Shown here one piece after another: positions 8,973-17,922 of a DNA stretch of 34,131 nucleotides. The translations under genes were made by a program, and so were the position numbers. Positions within the stretch are counted from its first letter, which is position 1. Each line of letters begins with the position of its first letter. The DNA is taken from positions 1-34,131 of the forward strand of contig CANJSG010000017.1 in the NCBI GenBank assembly GCA_947476875.1, read 5' to 3'. Origin of the DNA: Verrucomicrobiota bacterium. Its GTDB lineage: Bacteria > Verrucomicrobiota > Verrucomicrobiia > Limisphaerales > CANJSG01. The notes below the pieces were generated by a model. The model saw nothing but the letters and a program-made list of their open reading frames with translations, was not told where the DNA came from and ran no database searches.

Positions 8973-10211
8973 TCAGGGTGAAACCCAGAGCCGCGCGAGA
9001 GCCGTCGGCTGGAAGCCCGATGCGTCGGCACTGAGGCTCACGGCTACCTTGCAAAGATTCCCGGCCATCTTGGCGGACGTGACCTCCGCCTCAACGTGCG
9101 TGGCCGTGGGCCTGCGGTCCACGCCGGCAGGCGCGAGGCGGACCTTCTGGCCGGCCTTCAGCTTGCGCGCCCAGTCTCCGCCTTCTTGGAACAGGGTGAG
9201 CCGCACTTCCTTGCCGGCGACCGTGTCCACGTAGCCGGGCAGGCCTTCCTCCGCCATGCGCCGGGCGTGGATGGCCTTCTGCTCGGTCTGGAATTTCACG
9301 AGGCTTTCGTCGTCGAGAAAAACTTCCCACGCGACGCGCGTCTTGCCCTTGCCGACGCCGTGGGTCCGGGTCCGCAGCTTGTCGCCGGGTTTGATGTCGG
9401 CGAAGCCCGCGGGCGAACCAGCCTTCCAGTAGCGCGTGTCGGCGGCCGTTTCGATGACGACGTTGGTCTGGCGGATGAAGCTTTTGTCGAAGTTGGCCCA
9501 AGTGCATTCGACCGTCCGTTTCGCAACGTCGATCTTGTCCACGCAGAAATACTCTTTGTGGCCGTTCATCATGTTCATCTCGTCCTGGATGTAGGTGAGC
9601 CAGACCCATTCGCCCTTGTCGTTCTCGTGCACCCGGAAGATGGCGCGCTCGCCGACGCGGAAATCCTGCAGATCGCCAGAGGCCGCGTGGTGCAGCAGCT
9701 CGGAGAAGGGCAAGACGGTGAAGGACATCACCGAATCATCGCTTTCATTGCGAAACTTCCCCGTGCGCGTGGCGAAATCGAGGCTGATGAGTTCGCCCCA
9801 CGGCCGACGCATTTCGCCGGTGCCCGTCGGGACTATGACCTGGCCGGGGATGATCTTGAGCTTGGGTTTCGCGGGCGCCTCGGACCACTTCCACGAAGTC
9901 AGCCCGTGTTTGCCATCGAGCTTCCGCCACACGACTGCCTCGGCGAAATGGTTCGTGCCATGGTCCTCGAGCTTGAGCGTGAGGCGGAAGTTTGTCCCGG
10001 CCACGACCTGCCGCTGTGCCTGCTCGACGCCGAGCAGCTTGAGCTTTGGGTCGCGCGTGCTGACGGCGAACTTCGCCGCCTCCAATACCTGCGCGTCGTT
10101 TCCGGCGGCAGCGGAGAAGCCGCCAGGGACCTGCGCGAAGCTTCCCGTCTGCAGAACGAGCAAAACCGCGAAGGCCACCTGAATTGAAAAACCGATCGGG
10201 GTTGTTCTCAT
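8973..10211 (-). CDS. Secreted protein of unknown function (protein B), paralogue of the product at 11421-12728
   Basis: This 412-residue protein has a signal peptide (about residues 1-27). No known catalytic motif is visible. The sequence looks all-beta, with repeated short strand patterns such as LQDFRVGERAIFRV and DIKPGDKLRT that resemble small OB- or SH3-like barrels with an exposed-loop PGD turn. It aligns along its length with the product of 11421-12728. Shared points are a GELI element, a LPxxxxxHxxAxxxLQDxxxG segment, a turn before the second half, and a GLPG[YW]V[DE] motif followed by a beta strand and GG. The start at ATG 10211 was chosen because it is 10 bases after the LRR stop and precedes the signal peptide; an in-frame TTG at 10229 also exists. 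It is transcribed with the LRR gene. Function not recognised. Confidence 0.85.
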   Translation of the reverse strand: MRTTPIGFSIQVAFAVLLVLQTGSFAQVPGGFSAAAGNDAQVLEAAKFAVSTRDPKLKLLGVEQAQRQVVAGTNFRLTLKLEDHGTNHFAEAVVWRKLDGKHGLTSWKWSEAPAKPKLKIIPGQVIVPTGTGEMRRPWGELISLDFATRTGKFRNESDDSVMSFTVLPFSELLHHAASGDLQDFRVGERAIFRVHENDKGEWVWLTYIQDEMNMMNGHKEYFCVDKIDVAKRTVECTWANFDKSFIRQTNVVIETAADTRYWKAGSPAGFADIKPGDKLRTRTHGVGKGKTRVAWEVFLDDESLVKFQTEQKAIHARRMAEEGLPGYVDTVAGKEVRLTLFQEGGDWARKLKAGQKVRLAPAGVDRRPTATHVEAEVTSAKMAGNLCKVAVSLSADASGFQPTALARLWVSP

Positions 10212-10221
10212 CGTGTCTCGC

Positions 10222-11424
10222 TCATTCAAACTTCACCGCCGTGTTGGGCAGCAGCTTCTTCACCGCGGCCTGAACATCCGGGCTGAACGAATCCCGCCCA
10301 CCGGGCACCAGTCGCAATGCTTTCAAATGTCCGAACTCCTTCAGCAGGGCGCGGCGCGCCTCCGGAAGCGGGATGCCTCCCAGTTCGAGGTTCTCGATCT
10401 GTTTCAACGCGGCGATCTGGCGGAGATCGTCATCGGTGGCCGCCCTGCAGTTGGTCAGGGTCAGACGTTTGAGGGCCCCAAGGGGCTTGAGGTAAGGGAG
10501 CGAGTCGGACTTGTCGAAGCCTTCGCCGAGCTGGAGGTATTCAAGCGGCAGCGCGGCGATGTGCTTCAGGCTCGCGGGCGTTGCGTTGGCCGTGCCGAGT
10601 TCGAGGCCCTTCAGCCGGGTGAGCTTGGCGAGAGCCGGCGCGCCCGCGTCGGTGAACTTGGCGTGGGCCAGCACGAGGCTTTCGAGCTGGGGGAAACGCT
10701 CGCAGATGAGGCGAAGCCCTTCGTCGTCGATGCTGCTCCCGCGGAAGCTGCATCGAGTCAGGCGCGTCCAGCCGGTGAACTTCGCGAAGGCGTGGCCCTT
10801 CATGGCGGTGCCGACGTAGGAGAAGGCTTCGAGGTTCGTGAGTCCGGCGAGGGTTTCGAGGCCGACGTCGGTGAGCTTGCCGTTATTCGTGAAACGAAGC
10901 GTCTTCAGTTTCGTGAGCCGGCCGAGCGGAACGATCCAGTCGTCGCCGGCTTTCGTGGAGATGATGTTGAGCGACTCCAACGACGCGATGTGGCCCAAGT
11001 GCTCGAAGAAGGCCGCGTCGTAGGGATCGGTCGCACGTTTGTCATGCGGGCCGGCGTTGGGGACGGCGAGGTCCACGAGGCGCAACGTGTCGAAGATCGG
11101 AAGCTCGCCGCCGGCGGCGACCTTGAGGCTCGCCGGTGTGGTGTTCGTGGTCTCGGTCTTTCCCTGGGCGCTTGCGACGGTGCGGATCGCGGCGTCGGCG
11201 TGCGGCCGCTGCGCCGCGGCGGCGAGAATGGCGTCGGCGTGGTCTAGCAACGCTTTCTTCAACGGGGCGCTGCCGGCGGTCGCGATGATGGCGCCGAGCT
11301 CCGCACGGGACGCGGCCTTCGAGAGGTCGAGGGTTGCGGCGGCGAGCTGGGAAACGAGCAGCCCAAAGACTGCAACGAAGGCGAGGCGGGGATGGGTTGG
11401 CATGGAGGAGGGGTGGTTTATCAT
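10222..11424 (-). CDS. Secreted leucine-rich-repeat protein
   Basis: This 400-residue protein has a signal peptide (about residues 9-31). It has about eight leucine-rich repeats between residues 145 and 385, with units such as LTDVGLETLAGLTNLEAF and FTDAGAPALAKLTRLKGLEL. This spacing resembles the cysteine-less bacterial LRR type common in Planctomycetes and Verrucomicrobia. LRR arcs are protein- or glycan-binding scaffolds with no catalysis; a partner among the neighbouring exported proteins is inferred only from position. The ATG at 11424 overlaps the upstream stop by ATGA; a second ATG at 11403 would also leave the signal peptide intact, but it has a C-rich upstream sequence and no ribosome binding site. 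The gene lies between the two paralogous secreted proteins A and B. Confidence 0.88.
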   Translation of the reverse strand: MINHPSSMPTHPRLAFVAVFGLLVSQLAAATLDLSKAASRAELGAIIATAGSAPLKKALLDHADAILAAAAQRPHADAAIRTVASAQGKTETTNTTPASLKVAAGGELPIFDTLRLVDLAVPNAGPHDKRATDPYDAAFFEHLGHIASLESLNIISTKAGDDWIVPLGRLTKLKTLRFTNNGKLTDVGLETLAGLTNLEAFSYVGTAMKGHAFAKFTGWTRLTRCSFRGSSIDDEGLRLICERFPQLESLVLAHAKFTDAGAPALAKLTRLKGLELGTANATPASLKHIAALPLEYLQLGEGFDKSDSLPYLKPLGALKRLTLTNCRAATDDDLRQIAALKQIENLELGGIPLPEARRALLKEFGHLKALRLVPGGRDSFSPDVQAAVKKLLPNTAVKFE

Positions 11425-12728
11425 TCGCGGCCGTAGAATTGTTCTTCACGCGGCAGCGCCATGACTTTCCAAGTGGCGGGATAGAAGCGGACAATCCGCT
11501 TCGGGCGGAAACCTTCGAGCAGCAGGTCGCACTTCACCTTGATCTGGACGCCGGCACCGCCGGGTTCGGCGGGAATTTTTTTGATGTCGAGAATGTTGCC
11601 GCCCTTCCGGTCGTTCACCGGGTCATAGGTCATCAGGCTGTCGCGGGCGACGGCGATGGTGCCCTTCGGCGCGGCGGGATTGTCTGCCTCCTTCGCGAGC
11701 GGCCAGCCGACCTTGTTGGAGGAAGTCAGTGTCAGTTCGTCGAAGAGCTTCTGGTCCACGCCGCCGAAGAAGGTGATGGTGACGACCTGCGCCTCGTCGT
11801 CCACGGCCTCGACCCAGCCCGGCAGGCCGCGTTCGCGGACGTGGTTGCGGTGCCGCTCCAACTGCTGCGCGGTGGCGAACGCGCGGGCCGGCTCGTCGAG
11901 CCAGATGTCGGTGATGCGGCCGGGGCCGTAGAGTGTGCCCCAGGTGAGGTTGAACAGGACGCCCTGGCCGGCTTGCAGCGATTTGAGTTCGCCGAATCCA
12001 GCGCCCTGCATCACCCGCGTGCTGGTGAGCAGGTCGAAGGTCTTCGATTGCCCGATGGCCTTGCCGTCGGCCTGGAGAGTTGCGGCGAGCTTCATCGTGG
12101 CGAGGTCAACGCTCTCGATCTTCCAGAGCTGCCCCTGGCGCGCGTGGAAGGTAAAATCGTCCTCCAACAGGAAGCACCGGCGGAACTCGAAGTCCGGCGT
12201 CTTCCGGTTGTAGGCGGTATCCGGGAGGGGCGACTTGTCGTTCGGATCCTTGAGATAGAACTGCCCGCGCAGGTGCGTGCCGAGCGGGATGTCCTGCAAA
12301 GCGGCCGGCGAGCCGTGGTAATGGATCGCGCCATACGGCAGCATTGTGGCGTCGAGCGGCAGGTCCCAGATGCCGCGGTCCTGGCTGTCGTCGCGGTCCA
12401 CGCGGATCTGGAAGCGGCGCTCCAGATGATCCGAGCGGATCAGTTCACCCGACATGGCGTGCGCCGAGCCGGCGGGCGGGAACTTGCCCGGAACAAGCTG
12501 GAACCATTCGGGCGCGTCGAACTTGCCCTTGCCGTTCGCCGGTTTCTTGACGGAGGCGGGCCCGGCGGCATCGGTGCGGAACCTGGGCGCGTCATCAGCG
12601 TGTGCCAACGATGCGGCGATGAACAAACCTAGGCCGACGAGAAGCGGTCGCATGGCGGGACGAAATAGGGGGAACAGAATCATGGCGGCAGAATCTTCTT
12701 TCGCATCCTGAAAATGATTCTGGCTCAT
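11421..12728 (-). CDS. Secreted protein of unknown function (protein A), paralogue of the product at 8973-10211
   Basis: This protein has up to 435 residues. The ATG at 12728 overlaps the DUF1552-A stop by ATGA, the pattern used elsewhere in this block. The signal peptide proper begins later ([19 protein letters not shown], residues 26-44), so ATG 12683, with AAGAAG upstream, is a realistic alternative that gives a more normal N-terminus. The body appears all-beta and shares its overall plan with protein B: a GELI segment, [26 protein letters not shown] and [12 protein letters not shown], the last followed by FFGG. No catalytic signature is recognised. The coupling to DUF1552-A suggests it belongs to the same extracellular complex or pathway, but that is inference. 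Confidence 0.85.
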   Translation of the reverse strand: MSQNHFQDAKEDSAAMILFPLFRPAMRPLLVGLGLFIAASLAHADDAPRFRTDAAGPASVKKPANGKGKFDAPEWFQLVPGKFPPAGSAHAMSGELIRSDHLERRFQIRVDRDDSQDRGIWDLPLDATMLPYGAIHYHGSPAALQDIPLGTHLRGQFYLKDPNDKSPLPDTAYNRKTPDFEFRRCFLLEDDFTFHARQGQLWKIESVDLATMKLAATLQADGKAIGQSKTFDLLTSTRVMQGAGFGELKSLQAGQGVLFNLTWGTLYGPGRITDIWLDEPARAFATAQQLERHRNHVRERGLPGWVEAVDDEAQVVTITFFGGVDQKLFDELTLTSSNKVGWPLAKEADNPAAPKGTIAVARDSLMTYDPVNDRKGGNILDIKKIPAEPGGAGVQIKVKCDLLLEGFRPKRIVRFYPATWKVMALPREEQFYGRE

Positions 12729-14086
12729 CCCAAGATCTGCGAAATGGGCGCGACGCTGTCCTGGAACTTCTCCGTCTTCACGTCCACGCGCTGGAGCATA
12801 GTGAGGAGCAGATTGCTGACTCGCGCGTTGTCGTCCACGGGGCGCGAGCAGACCTTGTAGTGGGCGGTGGCGTCGGCCACGTCGTATTTGCCGATCTTGG
12901 GCAGGTTGAAGTCCACGTGCGTGCCGTGTTTGTAGCCCAGCGCCTTTCCGCCGGCGAGGATGGTGGGGAGATTCGCGTTGCCGTGGCTGTGGCCGTAGGC
13001 CATGCCGCTTCCCCAGAGCACCTGCGTGGTGTCGAGCAGCGTGGCTTCGTTCTCCTTTTGCGCCTTCAACTGAGCAAGGAAGTAGCTGAACTGGTCGATG
13101 AGGAACGTGTCGGTCTGCGTGAGGCGGCGAAGCTGTTCGGGATCACCGTTGTGGTGCGAGAGGCCGTGGCGCGTCTGCGATATGCCGATCTCCGGAATGC
13201 CGCTGGTGTTGCCCTCGCTGCCGATGCCGCACGTGATCACGCGCGTCGAGTCGGTGCGGAGCGCCATCACCATCAGGTCATAGAAGAGACGGTAGTATTC
13301 GCCGGCCTCGGCCATGCTGAGCTTGCGCTGGAGACGGGCGGCCTGGTCGGCGGGGACCACGGGCTTGGGAACGTTCAGCCACTCGTCGGCGCGGCGGGTG
13401 CGCTCCTCGACCTGGCGCACGGCGGTGAAATACTCGTCGAGCTTCGAGCGGTCTTCGGTGCTGGCGTTCCTCGTCACGCGCTTCGCGTCGTCCGCGACCA
13501 GATCCAGGATGCTGCCGCGGCGGCTGAGACGGCGGCGGATGGTCTCCTTGCTGTCGCGCTCCACGCCGAAGAGCATGTTGAAAACTTGCTGCGTGTTCCG
13601 CTCGGCGGGAACCTGGATGCCGTCCTTGGACCACGCGAGCGACACGCCTTCGATGGCCAGTTCGAGCGAGGAGAAGCGCGTCGAGGTTCCCTGAACATCA
13701 GCCATGAGCTGGTCGGCGGAAACGGTGTTGCGGAACGCGCCGCCGTCGCCGGGAACGTTCGCGCCGGTGAGCCACACGCGCTCGCAGTTGTGGTGCTTGC
13801 CGATGACCATCGGGTGATGCAGGCCGCTGATCGGCGTGATGTCGGCCCGATGTTTCTCCAGCGACTTGAGCGGCGCGGTGAACTCGTAGTCCGCGCCGGC
13901 CTTCTGGATCTGCCAGGCGAGCGTGTTGACGCCGTTCGGGATGTAGAGAAACACGCTGCGCTTGGGCTTCGAAGCCGCGGGCAACGCCGCCATGCAGTCG
14001 AGCAGCGGCAACGCCATCGTTGCGCCGAGACCGCGCAGCATCTGGCGGCGGCTGATGCGCCATTTGTTGAGGATGAGGTTGCTCAT
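12725..14086 (-). CDS. Tat-exported DUF1552 protein (DUF1552-A)
   Basis: This 453-residue protein starts with a twin-arginine signal ([11 protein letters not shown], arginines 13 and 14) and a hydrophobic stretch. Family features are [14 protein letters not shown] at the mature start, [42 protein letters not shown], and the C-terminal [20 protein letters not shown] with LAGG. DUF1552 proteins accompany DUF1592 proteins, and their reaction is not established. Several conserved histidines (HHP, HHN, HSHGN) could form a metal site, which is inference. The gene starts 70 bases after DUF1592-A and is coupled by ATGA to protein A. Together with DUF1592-A it forms the classical two-gene module of the family. 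Confidence 0.94.
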   Translation of the reverse strand: MSNLILNKWRISRRQMLRGLGATMALPLLDCMAALPAASKPKRSVFLYIPNGVNTLAWQIQKAGADYEFTAPLKSLEKHRADITPISGLHHPMVIGKHHNCERVWLTGANVPGDGGAFRNTVSADQLMADVQGTSTRFSSLELAIEGVSLAWSKDGIQVPAERNTQQVFNMLFGVERDSKETIRRRLSRRGSILDLVADDAKRVTRNASTEDRSKLDEYFTAVRQVEERTRRADEWLNVPKPVVPADQAARLQRKLSMAEAGEYYRLFYDLMVMALRTDSTRVITCGIGSEGNTSGIPEIGISQTRHGLSHHNGDPEQLRRLTQTDTFLIDQFSYFLAQLKAQKENEATLLDTTQVLWGSGMAYGHSHGNANLPTILAGGKALGYKHGTHVDFNLPKIGKYDVADATAHYKVCSRPVDDNARVSNLLLTMLQRVDVKTEKFQDSVAPISQILG

Positions 14087-14156
14087 GGGCGTGTGGCGTT
14101 GGCGGCGTTGTTTGGTCGGCGAAAGTTAACTGGGTTCGCGGCGTTCGACCGGGCGT

Positions 14157-16604
14157 TCAGCGTTTGGCAAACAGTTCCGAGGTCACAAACGCCTCAAGGA
14201 TGTCCCGCAAGCGGTAGTCCTTCGCCTTGCCCGCGGCGGCGATGGCCTTCATCTCATCGATGTCGCCGAACGACACGGTGCGGCGCAGGCCGTAGGTGGC
14301 GAGCTTCTCGACGAACGCGGCGTTGAACGCGTCGAGGTCGGCGAGGAGCAGCTTCTTGAACTCCTCTGGCGTCTGGTAGGCGCGGCCATCGGGAAGCGTG
14401 CCGGAGGAATTCACCTTCGGATTCGCGCCGACGCCGTCGACGGCTTCCTCGGTGCGCCATCGGCCGATGGCGTCGTAGTTCTCAAACGCCAGTCCGAGCG
14501 GATCGATCTTCGCGTGGCACGCGGCGCAGTTTGGATCGTGGATGTGCGACTCCAGCTTCATCCTCAGGGTGGCCTTCGCCGAGTTGGTGGCGCTCGTCGG
14601 GATGGGCTCGACGTTCGGCGGCGGGGGCGGAGGCGCCTTGCCAAGGATGGACTCCGACAACCACACGCCGCGATGCACCGGCCGATGCCGCGTGCCGTCC
14701 GAAGTGAGCGAAAGGATCGCGGCCTGCGTCAGCAGCCCTCCGCGCTTGCTGTCCTTCGGCAGTGACACGCGCTGGAATCCATCTCGTGGCAGTCCGGCTT
14801 CCGGCAAGCCGTAGAACTGCGCCATCCGCTCGTTCATCATGCTCCAGTCGGAGTCGAGAAACTCGCGCAGCGTCAGTCCGCCTTGGAGAACTTCGCGGAA
14901 GAACGCCTTCGGCTCGCCGACCATGCTTTTCTCGAGATGCGCGTCGTAGTCGGGGAATATCTTCTTGTCCGGCGGGAACATGCCGACCTTGCGCAGGCGC
15001 AGCCACTGCGTCGCGAAGGAGTCCGTAAATCGCGCAGCGCGTCCGTCCTTCAGCATCCGCGCTACCTGCCGCGACAGCTCGGCCTTGTCGTGGAGCGTTC
15101 CTTTCTCGGCGAGCGCGGACAGCTCCTCGTCAGGCGTCGTGCTCCAGAGCAGGTAGGAAAGCCGGGTGGCGAGTTCCCAGTCGTTGAGCGTGGCGCGGTT
15201 GGCGGATGCGTCGCCCTCGGAGATGAACAGGAAACTCTTCGAGCAAAGGATCGCGAGCATCCCGGCCTTGACCGCGTCGCGGAACTTCTCCTTCACCGCC
15301 AGTTCGGCCTTCACGATGCCGACGTAGCCGTCGAGTTCCACCGCCGTCACCCGGCGGCGGAACGCGCGCCGCGCCAGCCGGCCGAGACCGTCGCGGACCT
15401 GCTCCATGTTGCCCTCTTCGCGCGGCATGTATTCGTCGCGGCGCGCCAACTCCCCGTCGGCGATGATCGGCCCGCGCCAGGTGATGGAGTCGATGATGAG
15501 GAATGGATGGCGGGGGCGGCCCTGTTCGTCCGTGAGCTTCAGCTGCCACGGGATACGGCCCATCTTGGTGCTGATGAACGGCGCGTCGCCGTGCCGGCCC
15601 GAACGCGGCAGGTTGGAAGGCCCGGGCACGTCGTTATAAACCTCGATCGTCGGCCTGCCTTTGGGCAGATGCGCACGGAAAGTCACCGTGATCGGCTGTT
15701 CCTCCGGCGCGACGATGTCCTGCTCGAAGAGCACGCGGTCCAGCTTGGCCTCATAGACCTTGAGCCGAGGGGCCCGGCCGTTCTCCGGCTTCAGGCCGCT
15801 GAGGGTGTAGCTGATCTCGTAGATGCCGGACTCCGGCAGCGGGTCTTTCAGGTTCGTGTAGCGGAAGATGTCCCCGGGCCACATCTCGTAGCGGACCTTG
15901 TCCAGCAGGCCGAGCTCGCGCAGATGCTCGCGGTGGTGTTCGCGCACCTGGTTCTCCTCGAAGGCGCGCTTGGTTCCGCCGAAGGGAGCGGGAGGCTTCG
16001 CAGCCTTTTTCAAGGGCGTGATGTCCGGGTAGGCCTCGTTGAGGATCGTCTCGGCCGCGGTGAGATACTTCTCGATGTTCGCCGGCGACAAGGTGAGCAC
16101 CGAACCGATGCGCTCGAACCCGCGCCACTCCGGATCTTCGAGCAATGCGCCCGGATCGCCCGCGTCGTAGTGCACGCCGAGGAGGTCGCGCACGGTGTTC
16201 ACGTATTCGTCGCGTGTGAGGCGGTTATAGGAGACCGGGCCGCGTGCGGCCATTCGCGCCGCTTCGCCGTTCTTCATCCGCGCCGACAACCATTCGACCG
16301 CCCTCGCGCGCTCCGCCGCCTTGGGCTGGACCTTCTCCTTCGTGGGAGGCATCTCGCCCGAATTGATGCGTTCCATGATCTCCAGCCACTGCGGCGTGTT
16401 TTCGAAGCCGACCTTGGTGGAGAGCGTGTCGATCCGGAAATCGCCCTTCTGCGTCTTCGCGTCGTGGCATTTCAGGCAATGATCCGCCAAAAACGGCTTC
16501 ACGGCGCGGTCGAAATCAGCCGTAGCCGCGCCGCCGCCCGACCCGGAGGCGATGAATGCGAGGCACACGTAGACACGGAGTCGACGTTGAAATCGGTTGG
16601 ACAT
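14157..16604 (-). CDS. Secreted cytochrome-like DUF1587/1595/1592/1588/1585 protein (DUF1592-A)
   Basis: This 815-residue protein has an N-terminal export signal (about residues 8-29) and haem motif CLKCH at 43-47. GEMPPTKEKV follows. DUF1587 (YNRLTRDEYVNTVRDLLGV) lies at about 125-190, a variable insert at about 200-400, and DUF1595 (ARRAFRRRVTAVELDGYV) at about 405-465. DUF1592 (LATRLSYLLWSTTPDEEL) starts near 478. DUF1588 with second haem motif CAACH is at 693-697, and DUF1585 (NSSGTLPDGRAYQTPEEF) ends the protein. It is the first gene of the exported-protein block; its start lies only 34 bases from the end of the integrase relic, so its promoter must sit in or next to that relic. No convincing -35/-10 pair is visible there. 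Its insert is shorter than that of DUF1592-B, which suggests a different ligand. Confidence 0.94.
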   Translation of the reverse strand: MSNRFQRRLRVYVCLAFIASGSGGGAATADFDRAVKPFLADHCLKCHDAKTQKGDFRIDTLSTKVGFENTPQWLEIMERINSGEMPPTKEKVQPKAAERARAVEWLSARMKNGEAARMAARGPVSYNRLTRDEYVNTVRDLLGVHYDAGDPGALLEDPEWRGFERIGSVLTLSPANIEKYLTAAETILNEAYPDITPLKKAAKPPAPFGGTKRAFEENQVREHHREHLRELGLLDKVRYEMWPGDIFRYTNLKDPLPESGIYEISYTLSGLKPENGRAPRLKVYEAKLDRVLFEQDIVAPEEQPITVTFRAHLPKGRPTIEVYNDVPGPSNLPRSGRHGDAPFISTKMGRIPWQLKLTDEQGRPRHPFLIIDSITWRGPIIADGELARRDEYMPREEGNMEQVRDGLGRLARRAFRRRVTAVELDGYVGIVKAELAVKEKFRDAVKAGMLAILCSKSFLFISEGDASANRATLNDWELATRLSYLLWSTTPDEELSALAEKGTLHDKAELSRQVARMLKDGRAARFTDSFATQWLRLRKVGMFPPDKKIFPDYDAHLEKSMVGEPKAFFREVLQGGLTLREFLDSDWSMMNERMAQFYGLPEAGLPRDGFQRVSLPKDSKRGGLLTQAAILSLTSDGTRHRPVHRGVWLSESILGKAPPPPPPNVEPIPTSATNSAKATLRMKLESHIHDPNCAACHAKIDPLGLAFENYDAIGRWRTEEAVDGVGANPKVNSSGTLPDGRAYQTPEEFKKLLLADLDAFNAAFVEKLATYGLRRTVSFGDIDEMKAIAAAGKAKDYRLRDILEAFVTSELFAKR

Positions 16605-16638
16605 GAGCCGGTAGTAGACGAAAAATATCCGATTCGAT

Positions 16639-16978
16639 TCATGAACGCTTGCTAACCGGCCCGAAGTGGACCCGCGTGGCTTGCCGCTCGGAATGCTCGT
16701 CGGTCAAGTGCCCGTATACCTTTCCGATCAGGACACCGCCGTCCTTTTGCCCTACGACGAAGCCGAATGGAATAACTCGCCGCCTCGACCTCCGCGCCAT
16801 CAGGGGTCCGATAGGAGCGCCGTTTGAGTCGTCCACGCCAGTATTGAGGATTGTCCTTGGAGGCTTTTGAGGCGATCGCACCCCGATTCCACTGTTCCGT
16901 TTTTGTTCCACTTTTTCGGTTCAGAGGAGTTCTTTCGAGTTCGGCAGGGTTCACTGGGTCGAGTTCATCTCGGATCAT
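16639..16978 (-). pseudogene. Tyrosine recombinase (integrase) relic with the catalytic core deleted
   Basis: Two pieces of one integrase lie next to each other in different frames. The N-terminal piece runs from ATG 16978 to about 16765 and reads like the arm and core-binding start of verrucomicrobial integrases (NPQYWRGRLKRRSYRTPDG, then SYSIRL). The C-terminal piece runs from about 16765 to the TGA at 16639 and carries the end of the catalytic domain: GQKDGGVLIGK followed by VYGHLTDEHSERQA. The tyrosine of VYGHL is the expected nucleophile position, and GQK stands where GH[KRS] is usual. About 250-300 residues between them, including the first catalytic Arg, are missing, so the protein cannot be active. 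The deletion and frame change lie near 16745-16775. The gene reads away from the tRNA fragment at 17044-17088, the normal layout for an integrase beside its attachment site. Family assignment is from remembered motifs and should be checked by search. Confidence 0.62.
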
Positions 16979-17043
16979 AGCCTGCTGATATAACACGACT
17001 TCGGCGAACGCCAACGAACTGGGGCGAGAATCCGTCGTTGAAA

Positions 17044-17088
17044 CTACGAATCAGAAGGTTTCAGGTTCGATTCCTGACGGGTGCACCA
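17044..17088 (+). other. 3' half of tRNA-Arg(ACG), probable attachment-site copy
   Basis: From the anticodon loop onward this stretch has every tRNA element in register. The loop is CTACGAA (anticodon ACG, T33 and A37 canonical), followed by the 3' anticodon strand TCAGA, variable loop AGGTT and a T arm with a perfect 5-pair stem (TCAGG/CCTGA) around TTCGATT. The acceptor strand CGGGTGC, the discriminator A and an encoded CCA complete it. Upstream there is no TCTGA partner, no D arm and no GCACCCG acceptor strand, so the 5' half is absent and it cannot be a working tRNA. A tRNA 3' end of this length beside an integrase relic is the classic attR/attL copy left by a tRNA-targeting element. Confidence 0.75.
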
Positions 17089-17251
17089 CTTCTCCTTCGG
17101 CGACTTTTCCTTGCCTCCTCCCGGATCGACCAACCACGGACAACTTGTTTTCCGGCTTCGAGTCACGACCCGCCAAAGAACCTTTTTGAATTCGGCGGGC
17201 GGCTTTCCCACACTGCGGCCGATGCCGACACCCAAACCGCGCACCTTGAAC

Positions 17252-17914
17252 ATGCCCTGCCCCACCATGCCGATCGTCATCGCCATCGATGGCCCGAGCA
17301 AAAGCGGCAAAGGCACCTGCGCGCTCGAATTGGCCCGGCACTACCAGTTCCTCCACGTCGACACCGGCGCGATGTATCGCCTGCTCACATGGCATTGCCT
17401 GGAAACCGGCGTCGACATCTCGAAGCCGGAGAAGGTCATCGAGACCTGCCTCACCTGGAAAACGGAGCTGAAGGTTCTCGACCATGAAGTCCGGCTCACC
17501 GTGAACGGCGCTTTTCCCGAGAAGGAGATCCGTGGCCCGGCCGTTTCGGACAACGTGGCCAAGGTTTCCCCCATGCCCGCCGTCCGCATCTGGATGATCC
17601 GCACCCAGCGCGAGTGCATCCACTTTGGCAGCCTCGTGGCCGATGGGCGCGACATCGGCACGGTCGTGTTCCCGGAGACGCCCTTCAAATTTTTCCTCAC
17701 CGCCGACGAGTCGCTCCGCGAGAAGCGCAGCCTCCGCAAGGGCGAGGTCGCCAACATGAAAGACCGCGACGCGCGCGACGCCCAACGCAAATCCTCGCCC
17801 CTGTTGCCCGCCGCCGGCTCCATCATGGTCGACAACACCCACGACCATCCCGAGGTGACCATCGCCTTCATGAAGGCGCACATCGACTACAAGCGCGCCC
17901 AGCTCGGCCTTTGA
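17252..17914 (+). CDS. cmk: Cytidylate kinase, first of two tandem copies
   Basis: This 220-residue protein is predicted to phosphorylate CMP/dCMP with ATP in the cytoplasm. Visible features are the P-loop IDGPSKSGKGT, DTGAMYR, the CMP-binding GRDIGTVVFP, and the lid/adenine element RDARDAQRKSSPL. Length is typical for the family. The frame is open further upstream. ATG 17252 was chosen because it aligns with the start of the second copy; ATG 17267 (MPIVIAIDGP) is equally compatible with the fold, and neither has a ribosome binding site. The next gene starts 8 bases after its stop. The P-loop has Lys and Gly at positions where the second copy has Ala and Ser, so the paralogues are well diverged. 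It is the first intact gene to the right of the proposed island boundary. Confidence 0.92.
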   Translation: MPCPTMPIVIAIDGPSKSGKGTCALELARHYQFLHVDTGAMYRLLTWHCLETGVDISKPEKVIETCLTWKTELKVLDHEVRLTVNGAFPEKEIRGPAVSDNVAKVSPMPAVRIWMIRTQRECIHFGSLVADGRDIGTVVFPETPFKFFLTADESLREKRSLRKGEVANMKDRDARDAQRKSSPLLPAAGSIMVDNTHDHPEVTIAFMKAHIDYKRAQLGL

Positions 17915-17922
17915 TCCGCGCC

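Noticed and set aside
16990-17088. Complete tRNA gene
   Set aside because: No acceptor 5' strand, D arm or pairing 5' anticodon strand is found upstream of the anticodon loop; only the 3' half is present.
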